Notes under the pieces: model-generated
The model's input: the letters and a program-made list of their open reading frames with translations, nothing else
Told to the model about the DNA's origin: nothing
Databases searched by the model: none
Shown: positions 13,351 to 25,424 of the stretch, one piece after another
How positions within the stretch are numbered: position 1 is the first letter of the stretch
Layout of the letters: every line of letters begins with the position of its first letter
Translations under genes and position numbers: made by a program
Source of the DNA: Sambucus nigra
Taxonomy: Eukaryota > Streptophyta > Magnoliopsida > Dipsacales > Adoxaceae
DNA: 64,000 bases
Direction of reading: 5' to 3'
Assembly: GCA_949130495.1 (NCBI GenBank)
Contig: OX422223.1
Location: 81,066,751-81,130,750 of the forward strand

Positions 13351-14249
13351 CTGATAATCGCAAAATGACGAACATTTTCAAAAGTATGTAATTGCAATAA
13401 GGCAAAAACCTTCCCATGTACGTAATCGCAAAACCGCAAAAAATTCCAATATATGTAACTACAAAATGGCAAAATTTTCGTTCCCCGACAAAACAAAGTG
13501 TAATTTAAAAATAAAAAATTGATCATAATATCCTTTATTTATAAGACTATCCACCCTATTTAACAAATAATAAATAGTTCAACATTAATGTGCAACAAAA
13601 ACTCCAACTGACATGTTAATTATCAAATTAAAAAAAAAAATAAAGCATAACATTTTTCAAGCGTATCTCAAAAAACAATTACTTGATTCAATTATCAAAC
13701 TAAAACATAAGAATTGCAAAACTTGAAGCAATAGAGTTACTCTATATCTATATCTATAGAGAAGTAAACAAATATGTACCATAAATGAAATCTATACAAT
13801 AAAAAGCATAACAAATAAGTAGATTAACAAATTAAAGTAAGAAATTACATAGACATCAATAACAACTTTATAAGATCCGGTCCATTGGTTTATCTCTACC
13901 AATTTGAAGTAAATTGAAGAGATCACTGTTCTAGAACTCGTGTTTCAAAATGGGATAAAAAACAAACATGTTTAAAGTTACATCACAATTCCATCCTAGA
14001 ATAAAAGGGAGGAGGGGGAACAAAACATTAGAGGAGAAATATAAATAAAGGATTGGAAACTAAATTTCAAACAAAAATTAGAGTAGAGTCTATTATAAAC
14101 AAACAAACAAAAAATACTTTAATAGCAACAGTGGCGTTTGGAAATAAAATCCAAAATATTCACAAATGCCAAAATAAATTTATGACTTTTTATTAGCCCC
14201 GTAAACATCCACACACAATAGCAAAAAAAACTGACAATGTTCATAGGTC

Positions 14250-14449
14250 CGCGCCTCGAGGACTACCAGCCACATTATCATTTATCTCCCCTGATTTCTG
14301 CTTTTTAGCACCACACTTGGATGCAACAGTCTCCTTTGCAGACAATAGGTTTCTCCAACTTTTGTTTTTGCAGCTTCATACCCTTCCTTTTCTTTTTCCT
14401 TGGCCCAACTCAACTGCTCCTCCACCTCATAAATTGTCTTCGGCCAACA
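14250..14449 (-). pseudogene. Captured exon fragment, LEA-like repeat sequence
   Basis: Reading the minus strand, a splice-acceptor-like ...TAAACAG precedes the exon at 14449. The exon encodes EEQLSWAKEKEKEGYEAAK and KVGET, Lys/Glu/Ala-rich amphipathic sequence typical of late-embryogenesis-abundant (LEA) repeats. A frame change near 14325 moves to ETVASKCGAKKQKSGE. There is no start codon or promoter, and it sits inside the Helitron-like element, so it is probably a captured fragment. The LEA assignment is by composition only. Confidence 0.4.
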
Positions 14450-14994
14450 CTGTTTATAAAAAAATGAAAAGGATAGATGGCTGAAAATATGCAAGTACAT
14501 ATGTATTTTAAATTTAAGGGAATATGACCTGACAATAAAAAAAACTTTACCATGCGCGGATTCCATTGAGACACTCAAAGACCCAAGGTCATAAAAACAT
14601 ATCTGATGGAAAAACTGACAATAAAGACTAAACAACTTATTCAACTATTTGATAGGACAACCAAAGGGTAAAAATTAAAAAGAGAGCAACCCTAATTCTA
14701 GTAGCGTCGTCCTTTTAGCTTTATAGATTTTGTCCGAAAAAGGATGTTGACTGTCATTTTATATTTATGATATGATAAAAGTAGTTGAATTTAGTGATAT
14801 AACAAAGATATGTTAAATATAAGGAAATGTTCGGATAGACTTACTATTAGGCGAAGGGAGATACTATAATTTGATAGGTGATTATCACACCCACGCACAT
14901 TCTAAGAAATTAGCAGTGATAGATCTCTTAAAGTCGAGGTTCAACCATTGGCTGAGGAGCTCTTGATTTTGTTCTTATTGAAGAAATCTACAGT

Positions 14995-16252
14995 TGTAAG
15001 GACATAAATTTCCAATTAAGTCCCTGTATTGTTTTGACTTAATTTCGTGAATAAAACTTTGTTTGTAATATGTCATAGGGAGAATTTTATTTTGTCATGA
15101 TCCCACTTGGTCTATGACGTATTGAAGAAATTGAAGATGTTGCGGCAAAGCTTCAAAGAAATAATCATGCCGATGGTTATTTGGTGCAAGTTTACTCGTC
15201 TTCAAAGTTAATTTCATTCCGAGATCACTCAGGTATGAGTGCGTATAATTAATGGTGCTCGAAATTATTTTATAAAAGATAAGGATGTAATTTTTATAAA
15301 GAAAAATGTTTTTAAATGTTTTAAAAGTGTTTTAATGGTTTATACTTCGTTTTATGATGATAAGCTCGAAAGAGAGTTTGACTAATTTGAATATCTTTGT
15401 TAAGAGACGTTCTTATCCGAAAATCAAAGAAAGACAAACTTTCGCAAGGTAGCTCTAGCGACATTGGATCTCGTTCGAACGAGATACAATGTCACGCGAA
15501 CGACATGCTTAAGTCGTTCGAACGACACATTTTTCGAGGCATCATTTAAATCCTATTTAAACAGTATTTTCATCATAATTTCGTAAGTGTGCCTTCTAGA
15601 AAAACGTTTTACGAACCAGAACCTTGTTTGCACATATTTTTTAAGGTTTACAAAGCACAAACACATCCTTAGAGTTTGCAAAGATCCGAGTTATCATTCT
15701 TATATGTTTACGTGATCTTGCTGCACCAAAGTTGTTTGTTCTACACATTGAACTCAAAGGGTTTTGCGGTGAAGAAGCGACGGACATCGTGTTCGTCATC
15801 GTAGACGAATCAAAGCCATATCGGTGGACACCGAGACATACGTGGAGGCGTGTGTTGTGTACAGAGATCATAGAAGACGGAATTTCTGTGTGGGCACTAT
15901 TGAAGAACGGTTGAAGATCGGAAGGAGCGTCAAGACCCATGGGGATCGAGTCTTAGTGTAAGGCTAATCTGTCTTTGTAAAACCATTGTTCATAGTGATT
16001 GTCTGGCTTGGGCCGTCCGAGGTTGTTTTCTCGCTTTGGGTTTTTTCCTCGTACATCCGCTGTTATGAGTATTCTTCACTTTACTTTACTTGTTTTAATC
16101 ACTAGATGCATGTTTAGGATTAATCAAGATAAAATTGGTTTAAAGTGAGAATTGGGATTTCACAACTTGGTTGGTGCATAATTAAAAGTTGGATCTTTTT
16201 TCGAAGAAAAATTGGTTTTGTTGAAAACACACATATATTAAGCCACTCTTCA
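14995..16252 (+). repeat. Solo LTR 1 (Copia-type, 1258 bp)
   Basis: Starts TGTAAGGACATAAATTTCC and ends ...CACTCTTCA, flanked by a perfect 5-bp duplication ACAGT (14990-14994 and 16253-16257). Homologous to 59015-60609 and, more weakly, to 44893-45960. A shared landmark is the GGGCCGTCCGAGGTTG...TTTTCCTCGTAC block (here near 16010-16055). There is no interior or second LTR, so it arose by LTR-LTR recombination. The TGTAAGGACA start also matches the LTRs of the deleted Copia at 21650-26580. Confidence 0.88.
15464..15535. repeat. TCGTTCGAACGA palindrome cluster in solo LTR 1
   Basis: Two strong units of the self-complementary TCGTTCGAACGA type (near 15470 and 15512) with degenerate relatives between them, about 470-540 bp into the LTR. 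The same words occur in Gypsy-2 LTRs and the solo LTR at 59015-60609. Confidence 0.8.
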
Positions 16253-16257
16253 ACAGT

Positions 16258-18798
16258 CCTTGTCAAAGAGATGAAGATAGTTTATTGGAAGAAACCAATT
16301 CACAACAGAGCAATGTTAAATATAGATAGCGTCCTAATACCTTTCTCGATAAACACTAAAACAATGTAAACTTCAGTAAGTGATTTTCTATGTTGGTCAT
16401 ATGATATTCCAGATTTTCCATATTGGTCATATGCAGTCCCTATAACAATATAAAGTATCACAGTATATAAATAAAAGCTTTCAGTATTACACTTGATGAC
16501 ACATCCTTGTACAACATTTTCTCCTCGATTGTGTAATTGCCAATAGCACCTCCTGGACGACTCAGATAGCTGAAATTGGAAAGCACTCCAAGTGAATTAT
16601 ATGCATCATAAATATGGTGAAAAGAATGACTTAGGAAATACTACATAGTAAGATTTCATTCATTTCTCCAAAAATACATAAAGGTAAAGACAATAGTTAT
16701 AGTAGTATGAGCTCTAGTTCAAAAGGGCAAGAATGTACCGCACAGATTCTCACTGTGTAGATTGCATGCCTTAGTTGGGTAATGAGGTAAATACAATAGT
16801 TATAGCACAGTGCAACAGCAGGTCAGGACCAAATACTATAAAGAATACAGCAGATAAACTAATGAGAGTGTACAACATATTTGGGTAATGAGGTAAAAGC
16901 TTTAGTTATAGCAGCAAGAGCTCTAGTTCAAATGGCCTGCTATGAAGAACACAGATAGGACCTACTGCAAAGACATAAAGTAAGGACATGGAAGAAGTGA
17001 CATGAAGGGTAAACTAAATCCAAGTAAACACAATAAAATTAAAAATTAAAAATTAAAACTAATTCAATAAATAGAATACACTTCAAATACCAACAAAGAA
17101 CATGAAGGCATTTCCTGTAATTTCACAGAAGAACCGCCAAAAAGGTCACGAATCATAACAAAAATGAGTAAATCAAGAGAAAAAACTGAAATAATAACTT
17201 CTTTTACTAAGCTAATTTTAAAATAAAATAAAGGAACTTAAGCAAAACTATCATTTTAGATCAAATACTAAAAAATGTTTTAAATCCAAATATCCTTTAA
17301 TGACCATAGACGGCTTACCTCATGCGGCAAATAAATAGTTATAAGGTATGCTGCGGGGGTATAATGTAGTCTAACATTTTAAGCACAAAATGTGGAATGA
17401 ATAGTGGTGAAAACATCACCTGATCCATAGAAGCATCCACCTTGTAAACAAAAATCTCAAACCTGAAACACATATGAAAACAATGTATATAACAACCACC
17501 CGATTTGAAATTAATATGTTATACACTCTCAAACACTTGGCGATTTTTGAAATATGAGTTCAACGATTGGGGCTCTAAAATAAAAATTCCACCTAGCCAA
17601 AGAAGTCACCAAATTTTGGAAAATAAAGCTATCAATCCATCATCACCCCAGTTCAAATGGATCCACTTTGTTACGCTTAAACAAAGAATTGTGTCATGGG
17701 ACTTATCCTCTGTTGAATGACGAATCTGTACAAAAGTTTATTTTCAGAAAGTAACTTTATCGAACAGAATGGAAGAGGGTAGACCCTAAAAAACATCTGT
17801 TATCCCTTAACTTAGAGGTTCAGTTGTATCGAAGGTCTTTGGAGGCACCTTAAGAGAACTCATCTTCACAATCGGCATTCCAGGTTTCGCCACTTCCATT
17901 TTTGCTAAATGGATTTGGTATTGCAACTTCATAATCAATCAATTAAAGAAAAGAAACCAAAATCCATTAATTATAAATAATGGCAATTTATACCTCTTTG
18001 ACGGCCTTCTTCTTCGAAACATCCACCTCATCCATCCCATCATACTTTCTAAACGGCATCTTAAGACTCTCACGGTTGGTGCTGCTTTAACTAAGTTGTG
18101 CTTTTCACATTGCTCACACAGTTTTCTATGAACCTACCATAAACAAATTAGAGTGATTTGTTGGTAGAGTTGTTAATAGGGAGAACATATATAAACGTTC
18201 TAGGAACTTGTAGCCCTGCCGAAACAAATTTTATGCATAGATCTAAAAATATATGTGCAAATAATCACATACCTCAGATATTTGAATCATCCAGAGTGTC
18301 GCAAAGCATGGATCACCTACCTAAAACATTTCTAGTCAGCAAGCTCCATTTACTCTCACACGAAAAATCATATGCCTAATTTACAGATGAATGTAAAGAC
18401 AGAGACACCGAGGTAAAAATAGTGAGAGAGAGCCACAGTGTACCACAGAGGATTTTAGGTTCAACACTGCCAAAGGCAGTGGAGGCATTTGGCATTTGAT
18501 AGAGGCATTTGGCAGGTCCAACACTGCCAGAGGCAGTGAAACTGTACGATTCTTGGCATAAAAGAGAAATAAAGTAAAATATGTGACCCATAGATTAAGA
18601 AATGAGAACTCATCACTTAATACACAGAAATAATTTACCTTACAATCTTCAATCGATGACTTTGGTGTGTGATTATCTCAAGTATCCGTCTCGAAGCCTA
18701 TGAAACTTCAGAATCAGTTTTCACCTTAAATTTGAAAAGAAAGTAGGCCCATGATTCTACCAACACAATATTTTGAGCTGATGTTAAATTATTAGCTG
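16258..18798. other. Helitron 1 interior: non-coding with exon-like fragments
   Basis: Mostly AT-rich sequence without long frames. On the minus strand two exon-like pieces are visible: MPFRKYDGMDEVDVSKKKAV (near 18001-18062) and YEVAIPNPFSKNGSGETWN (near 17860-17930). I do not recognise the parent gene. At 18440-18545 a CACTGCC...GGCAGTG palindrome occurs twice. No complete gene is supported. Confidence 0.4.
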
Positions 18799-19060
18799 GT
18801 GAAGGCTCAAAGTTGGGTTTCGACTGACATTATTACAGTCCATTCAATGGGAGGAAAGGTTGCTTTGCAATTTGACCTGAGTTGTGCCCGTGCTCATTAT
18901 AGTCATTCACTTAAATTGCCCAAACAGTTATGGACACCGGACTCTATTCCTGTAAAAGTGCATTCTGAAAACCATAAGGGGGAAATTTTGCAAACTTTAC
19001 AGAGTTTACCTTGCAGAGTTTACCTCGAAAATGGCTGGTGGATCACATGATGAAGCTTGG
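18799..19060 (+). pseudogene. Captured fragment of an alpha/beta-hydrolase gene (ABHD11-like)
   Basis: The open frame contains HSMGGKVALQF, the nucleophile elbow of alpha/beta-hydrolases (the usual GHSMGG has V for the first G), followed by LPKQLW and LQTLQSLP blocks. This matches the order seen in plant ABHD11-type hydrolases, where a 'PKQLWVLDS.PG' strand and an 'LQ.L.SLP' helix follow the elbow. Frame is lost near VYLENGWWIT, where a WLVDHM-type block would be expected. N- and C-terminal halves are missing. It lies within Helitron-like element 1, so gene capture is the likely origin. Confidence 0.6.
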
Positions 19061-19859
19061 GAGAAAACCAAACATTTAAATTGACTATTTGCATCTTTTG
19101 AAGAATCCAAAAAATGGATGAAGATATTAGTTATGCGGGCAGAGAATAGTGGTCGGTGCGACCTAGGTGTGGTTCAATAGCTTGAAAGCCTTGCTGCTGC
19201 TCAAAAAGTTGATGAAATGGAGTAATGAGAGTTGGAAAATGAATAACAGATAAAGTCATATAGAATACTGATATAACAACCACCTGAGCAACTCGATGAA
19301 ATAGCGCCATTTAGTTGAGGCCAAGGCGAAGCAGCGTACTATTCGACCATCGATTCGTATATGGAGTGGAGCTCCTTGGCAGCGTGCTCATATTTGATGT
19401 AGGCACTTTTTTCCACATCAATAGCATTCCAACATCTCGAAAATAAAACCCCATAAGAGTGTATGTCTAACTAACTCTGCATTCCCCAACGTCTGAAGAA
19501 AACACACACAAATTCAAATGCACCCAAAATACATACTTAAACCATATGGGAAGTGACAGTATATTACATTACAATAGTATTAGATTACTAAAAACTTTGT
19601 CAAAAAGAATCAATTGCGACTTTTGCTAAAAAATGGAATGCAACACTTTTGGAAAAAAGTAGTACATGAGGCCAAAATCAAACTATAGTTTAGATCTATG
19701 AAAATATAAAAATCATAATTCAAAGCCCATGTTAAACAGCTCAAGAGAGAATATTACACAAAAATAATTATATGCAACAGCGGTGCTGATTATCGAGCAA
19801 CAACGGTGGTTATATGCAAAACATTTATAACATCAAAAGAAAACATACATTTATTCTGG
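19061..19859. other. Helitron 1 interior, possible further fragments
   Basis: On the minus strand a short stretch near 19350-19440 reads NAIDVEKSAYIKYEHAAKEL, which looks like real coding sequence of unknown origin. The rest is AT-rich with no recognisable content. Confidence 0.35.
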
Positions 19860-20046
19860 AGTTCCATGATTCATTGAAGTGTTTCCCATACTGTGTAGCC
19901 ATCTGTGCAGACATGTGATTCCCTCAATTGAAGTGTTGCAGATTCCCTTGAAAAGTCAAAAGTAGCAATTTTACACAATGTGCCCAAATCGTCCACCCAG
20001 TTAACATTGAGGCTGCCAAGACTATCGACCTTAACGGTGGACATGG
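19860..20046 (-). pseudogene. Captured exon, unknown protein
   Basis: Minus-strand open stretch preceded by an acceptor-like TTCACTTTAG (exon from ~20046) and reading AMSTVKVDSLGSLNVNWVDD before a stop. I do not recognise the family. The pyrimidine-rich tract plus AG at its 5' edge suggests genomic capture with introns rather than a processed copy. Confidence 0.35.
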
Positions 20047-20486
20047 CTAAAGTGAAAAACAACCACAATTAGTTGCAGATTTACGACACGAAAATGGAAA
20101 AAAAACAAGAGAACTAAGTGGAATAACCTCCAAACCAAAAAATTCAAAAACCGTTACAAAATTGATTCAGACATTTATCCAAACATATACCATGCAAAAG
20201 ATAAATGAAAAAATTCAAATGACATGACAGCTACCTCCCATTAATGCCACAAATTATTAAAACATATATGTTGCTGCATAGAGACGTAGAATATTAGATA
20301 GAGACACAGAATAATTTCTCTATAGAAGTAAATTTAATATGTATCAAACCCATGTCAACGGCATGAATGTAATTTCAATAGTACTATACCAAATGTGTTG
20401 CAAAATATGACTAACAAAATAAAAATGTTCAGAAAAAAACCTAAAATCTATAAATAAACACAAACTAAGAAAGAAAAGGAGCATAC

Positions 20487-20517
20487 CTGTTTAAGGTGTT
20501 CAAGTATAATCAGGTCC
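20487..20517 (-). pseudogene. Captured 31-bp mini-exon flanked by AG/GT
   Basis: On the minus strand ...TTTTTGCAG precedes a 31-bp block that could read DLIILEHLKQ, followed directly by GTATGC. Consensus acceptor and donor bracket it. The parent gene is unknown. Confidence 0.35.
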
Positions 20518-21035
20518 CTGCAAAAAAAAAAATAACAAAACACAAAGAATAAGTAGATCCCAAAACATAAACATAAGGATAAGCATACATGTTCGAAGCA
20601 AAGTAAAATTACAATTAAATTGCCCCATATTTTCATATCTGTATTCAAATCATAAACAAAAACATATATGTAGATCTGAAGCGAAGTGAAAGTAAAAAAG
20701 CCCTAATGGAGATTACATGTTCGAGAGAGGAAGAGAAATAGGAACATGGATGAGAAAAGGGAGAGAATGAGGGAGGGGACATCAGATGAGTGAGAGGGCA
20801 CCGAGTGAGGAAGTGTTTGTGTTGCCAGAGTTAATCGTACAACACAAAGTGTAAGAATGGTGTGCAAATACTTTAGTACCCCAATTTTTGAATTTTGAAT
20901 AAAAGGGGTAAACAAATTAGAGAGTGTTAAATGAGAGGGAAATCAATTTTTGAAGGGGCAATATAGGCATTATAGAATAAAATCATATTGATGACATCAT
21001 TGATCAAACTTATGACATACATAAGTTTCCTACTT

Positions 21036-21040
<5 letters not shown>

Positions 21041-21115
<75 letters not shown>
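21041..21115. repeat. (TA)n microsatellite
   Basis: About 75 bp of TA repeat marking the distal boundary of Helitron-like element 1. From 21116 to 21649 I see unassigned AT-rich sequence with no recognisable gene. Confidence 0.97.
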
Positions 21116-21118
<3 letters not shown>

Positions 21119-21649
21119 AAAAAATGGGACCTATACCACAATTCCCATTTTATAGTGTTCTCATAATTTTCTACCATACATTTCACATATATTGTCATAA
21201 ATAAAAAGAGACCATGGATTCGGATTATGGGTTAGGCCCCAACCTTGTTCATCTTACGACCTAGGTGGACTTTGATGTCATTTTTATCTACGTAGGTGTC
21301 TCGAAGTTATTCTGGGTTTCAAATCATTTGTTACTTACCATTTTGAACATTTTGAAGTCTTATTTACAGGCCTAGCAGGAGAAGGAACATTAGGAGGTCA
21401 TATTTCGTGGAAGGAAACAATCACTCTATCGGATTTCGATTAGGATATTGCGATGTTATTATCATATTCACACAAGCATGAGTTGTATTACTATATGCAT
21501 TGAACAATTTAATAGCTTTGGTTAGCTAATTTGTGTTGTATTATTATTATTTTATTTTGGATGGCATAGTAGCTAAAACATTTATTAATGGAAATGTATA
21601 CAAGTTTGAAAAATGTACAGGTTTTTTTGGGATGCATAATATTAAATTT

Positions 21650-22842
21650 TGAAAAATATGACGGTGTGATATCGATTTAAAATAAAATCGCAAGATTCCA
21701 ATAAACCCTTATTTAATTAGAGTCTACATAAACCAAAGTAAATCAACCCTTAAACATGCATTTATGTGTGTGCGCGTGTCAAACCATAAATAGATGAATC
21801 ATGTGACACAAAGTTAAGGAAAAATCCCCGCAGGGCAAAACCTTTTATTTCATTATAATAAGTAAATCACAACTTACACGGATTATAATGAAATACAGTG
21901 ACACACGAATACCCGTAGGCGTCGATCGGTGTCGTCAGCAATGAATCCACACGCAGTGAACCGACATGGACCGCAATCGAATCAGCAAAGGAAGAACTGC
22001 AACACTCCTCAATGGCACGCATCCATAAAACTTCGTAGAGACTCCCTCAGCAATGAAACGCAACCCTCGGTTGCAAAGATCTCCCCACAAAGATAAACAA
22101 AAGCAAAAAGGTGTTCTAGGGTACCAAAAGGATTCACAAAAATATGGAAATGATGTGTGAATCAAAACATGAGTCTTGGGACTCAAAAATATGAAGACTT
22201 GATGTATTTGGACTCTCAAAAATGTCTCTCGAAGTCTTTTAAAAATAACTCCACCGAAGCTGGCTTTTATAAGGAAACCAAAGAGAGTTTTAAAATTTCA
22301 GAACTCTGCCAGATTACAGGTACCCCGAACCGTTTTGGGTGTACCGTGAACCAGTTCGCACCTCGAACCGGTTTGGCTTCGGTTCGTAGAAATTCGCTGG
22401 TATGTGGGGCTTTAAACACTTAGCATTTTTCCAAGAGTTTTCCTAGGAATTTTCTCCATTTTCAAAGGGCCATAACTTCTTCACCGTTGCTCTGATTGAG
22501 GTGTCGTTTCTTCCAGTGTCTTCTTTGCAGCGATATCTACAACTTTTCAGTTATCGGACCTCTGGAAGGTGGCTATAAAATTACCAAAATTCCCTTGAAC
22601 TTCCATATCTTGCCTTCTTTCACTATTTTGACTTCTCTTGCGTACCACTTGCCTAAATACTTAAAATCATGGAACGTGAAGTCGTTGAGGCAGATGTGGG
22701 ACACATGATGGAGATGTTGAATGATTGATTCTTAAAATTCGGATAGAGGCCATCTTGTGAGATCGTGAGGTGACGTACCAAATGTAGCGGCGTACGACAT
22801 ACATAAATGTAACATGTTGGACATGAGAAAAATGTCCTTACA
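21650..22842 (-). repeat. 3' LTR of deleted Copia (1193 bp)
   Basis: On the minus strand it starts TGTAAGGACATTTTTC and ends ...CATATTTTTCA. Direct repeat of 25425-26580. A purine tract (GTGGGAGATT on minus, 22843-22852) lies directly upstream. It carries a CpG-rich patch near 22320-22385 with AACCGGTT-like palindromes. Confidence 0.9.
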
Positions 22843-23469
22843 AATCTCCCACTATGTCTATACCGGTACATACATAAAAATATTCGAATTATCAAATAAC
22901 AAATTGCCTATACAAATCTACGCTCCAAGACCCAAAACTGGAAAGATACAATTGAATAAGTCTTCATCGTTTGTTCTTCGGATCTTCAAAATCTCAAATC
23001 TTTTCTCATTAGGGTGTGTAACATATGATCATCAATGCAGTACCTACACACATGAGATAAAGAAAAAAAATACCAAGTGACGTATCGAGTTTGAAATGAG
23101 ATAAACATAGATACCAATTTATGATGAAAGCATAAGTCAAATCTCAAAGTCAAAAACTCCCCCATAATATGATAATTCTTCTCCCCCTTTTTATTATGTC
23201 CCCCAAATAGACAAATGAGAAGAATAAATCAAACAAGCAAAATCGGGGTGTCACGGTATTCAAAACAAGGGATCAACTAATGGCAAACATGCTCTTGCAA
23301 AAAGATGCTCAAAAAAAAAATTCACAGACTATTTTTAAATTTTTTCAAAATTTTTATCCAAAAATAGGATACAAAAAAATCACACCATGGATTTTAACTC
23401 AAACAACCAAGTCAAGGAAATGTAATGAATGGGTGTGAACACATTCGATAGGTAAATCAACTCAATCAA

Positions 23470-23694
23470 TCATATGTGCACGATGCATATGTGTACCCCT
23501 AACGAATGAACATCAAAAGTATCCTTAGGTGGAAAATTTGTTGAATTTAGATGACATCGTCTTATACAAATCAACAAATCAAAGTCAAAATGATTTCCAC
23601 ACCAATAACGTCCAAAACTATGTAGCTCATTCTCAAGAATTTCAAGGACGTGCAAACCCGTTTTAATTCTCCATCCAAACTCCCTCGTAGACAT
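23470..23694 (-). other. Unassigned open stretch in deleted Copia interior
   Basis: A 74-codon minus-strand frame with no recognised motif. The surrounding 22853-24340 is AT-rich and holds no Copia pol domain. It may be residual 3' untranslated or degraded interior sequence. Confidence 0.2.
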
Positions 23695-24519
23695 TTTCTT
23701 TTAGAGGTAATCTGAATTCTCAAACATTGGAGAATTGGTGCAAAAACCTAACTGGCCCATAATTAGCATGAATTTCTTTTTAATGCCTTTAACTTTTTTC
23801 GGGCTCTTTTAAACCTCTTTGGACCCCGGATAATAAAAATCCTCAATTTTTAGGTCCAATTTAAACGGCGGCTTAATCGCAAAGGATAATAAATAATCTT
23901 TCATAGCCCTTCACCGTTTTCAAACAAAGCACACAATCTCACAAAAGGTTCTTACATGCACATCTTATTTATCAAGTTTTATCGCGCTTGGTTTGTTTTA
24001 AGAATAGGATTGAAGTGAAAACACCCAACCAACATGTGATAAGACAAGCACAGTAATCAAATAAATCCGTGCATTTGTGTAATAAAGAAAATTATGAGTC
24101 AAAAATGTAGGAAGTAACACTTAATTACATCTTAATGACTCCAAACGTTATAAAGCACAAGGATGAATTGACATATTGTCTCAAAACACTATCAAATAGT
24201 CACATGAAAATAATGGAATGATGTTGTGACTTGGTCATCCTAAGTGTTCATCCATAAACGGTGCAAACAAAATAAAAAAATCTTTTTAAATTTTTCAAAA
24301 TTTCATCAAAATAAAATCTTTTTGTATTTTTCAAAAAATTTCAAAAACAAAAATTTATACAAAAAGTACATGTCACAACGCAAGAAAAAATATATCAAAA
24401 GGAACAATTAGCGTATGACAAACATGCAAACATAATCATCTATATGATATGGCAAGAAAAGAATCATGTGCATGCAAACGAGAATCAACTTGTCTAAAAT
24501 CTAGTGCCTCTAAAAGTGA

Positions 24520-24834
24520 TTACCTAACCCAAATAGATGTGAAACGTCGTGTGGGGGATTTAGGAACCAAGGGAACACTAGACATAGACTTCCTAGGACA
24601 TTTTCCAAGATCAAAACAAAATCGCCTAAGGTGACCTTTCCTACCACAATATGAGCATGTGTAAACGGGATAAATGTTACCTAAACTGTGATCTTTTCTA
24701 ACATCCTTGGGATTAATTGACCCTCTAAAATAAAATATGGTTTTGGATTTTACACTTGAAGCAGGAGAACAAGATGAGCCATTACCATCACTATCAAACC
24801 TACTTGAGTCTGTCAAATCATTTTTTAACTTCAA
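24520..24834 (-). pseudogene. Copia gag C-terminal fragment with CCHC zinc knuckle
   Basis: The frame contains CSYCGRKGHLRRFC, a C-X2-C-X4-H-X4-C nucleocapsid knuckle at residues 60-73. It follows a Ser-rich stretch and precedes a basic tail ending IWVR. Upstream on the minus strand (24835-25400) the DNA encodes charged, Lys/Glu/Leu-rich pieces like a gag coiled coil, interrupted by stops. Gag binds RNA in the retrotransposon particle. The reading frame ends at 24520 where protease and integrase would normally follow. Confidence 0.7.
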
Positions 24835-25409
24835 ATTTTTTTACTCAAGCAAAGAATTAGACTCTTCCAAATTAAGGGACGCCTTCTTCAAATTATCAAT
24901 CAAACCTAGAAGGTTATCTCGCTCCCGCTCAATTAAAGTAAACTTTTTCCTAAGAGTCTTTTCACGTGCCATAAAATCATCGATTAATTTTTAATCCTCG
25001 ACGGCACAGACGGGAACCCTAGAATTTTTTAAGTCCTCTAATTCCTTCTCTAAAATAAGGACTCTCTCATCACTCTTCTTTTTGTCAATTTTCAAAGAAT
25101 CGAAATCAATACAAAAATTGCCAAAATGCTCATGACAAATATCACTTTAAGTTTGAAACGCTTGCAAATATTCAATCTTACTTTTAAAGAGAGAATTTTC
25201 TTTTTCCAAAACATTAATTCTTTTGCAAAGTTTCAAATTCAAACTTTTTAACTTTTCAGAACGATCTTGAACTATTTCAAAAATAGGCTCCTCATTAAAT
25301 GGGCGTTCAATTGAAAAATTGCGATTTAATCACAAAACTGATTTTTCAAAAAAAAATCAATATCACACAATTTTGTGGAAAATAGGAATACGCGATAAAT
25401 TAGCAACCT

Positions 25410-25421
25410 GCTCTGATACCA
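25410..25421 (-). other. Primer-binding site of deleted Copia
   Basis: GCTCTGATACCA on plus, i.e. TGGTATCAGAGC on minus, complementary to initiator tRNA-Met. It lies 3 bp inside the 5' LTR and fixes the minus orientation. Confidence 0.92.
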
Positions 25422-25424
25422 ATT

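Larger units (their letters stand above)
13323..21040 (-). mobile_element. Helitron-like element 1, minus strand, with captured gene fragments
   Basis: On the minus strand the sequence ends in a GC-rich hairpin (CGTGCC-TTTA-GGCACG, 13335-13350), then about 8 nt, then CTAA followed by T. This is the 3' architecture of Helitrons (stem-loop plus CTRR|T). About 200 bp of this end is shared with 46982 and 57048. The other end near 20880-21040 resembles the sequence just before 57046 (TTTGAAGGGG..., then GATGACATCAT). The exact 5' TC terminus was not resolved. The interior holds several exon-like fragments and a solo LTR. No Rep/helicase gene is visible, so it is non-autonomous. Confidence 0.65.
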
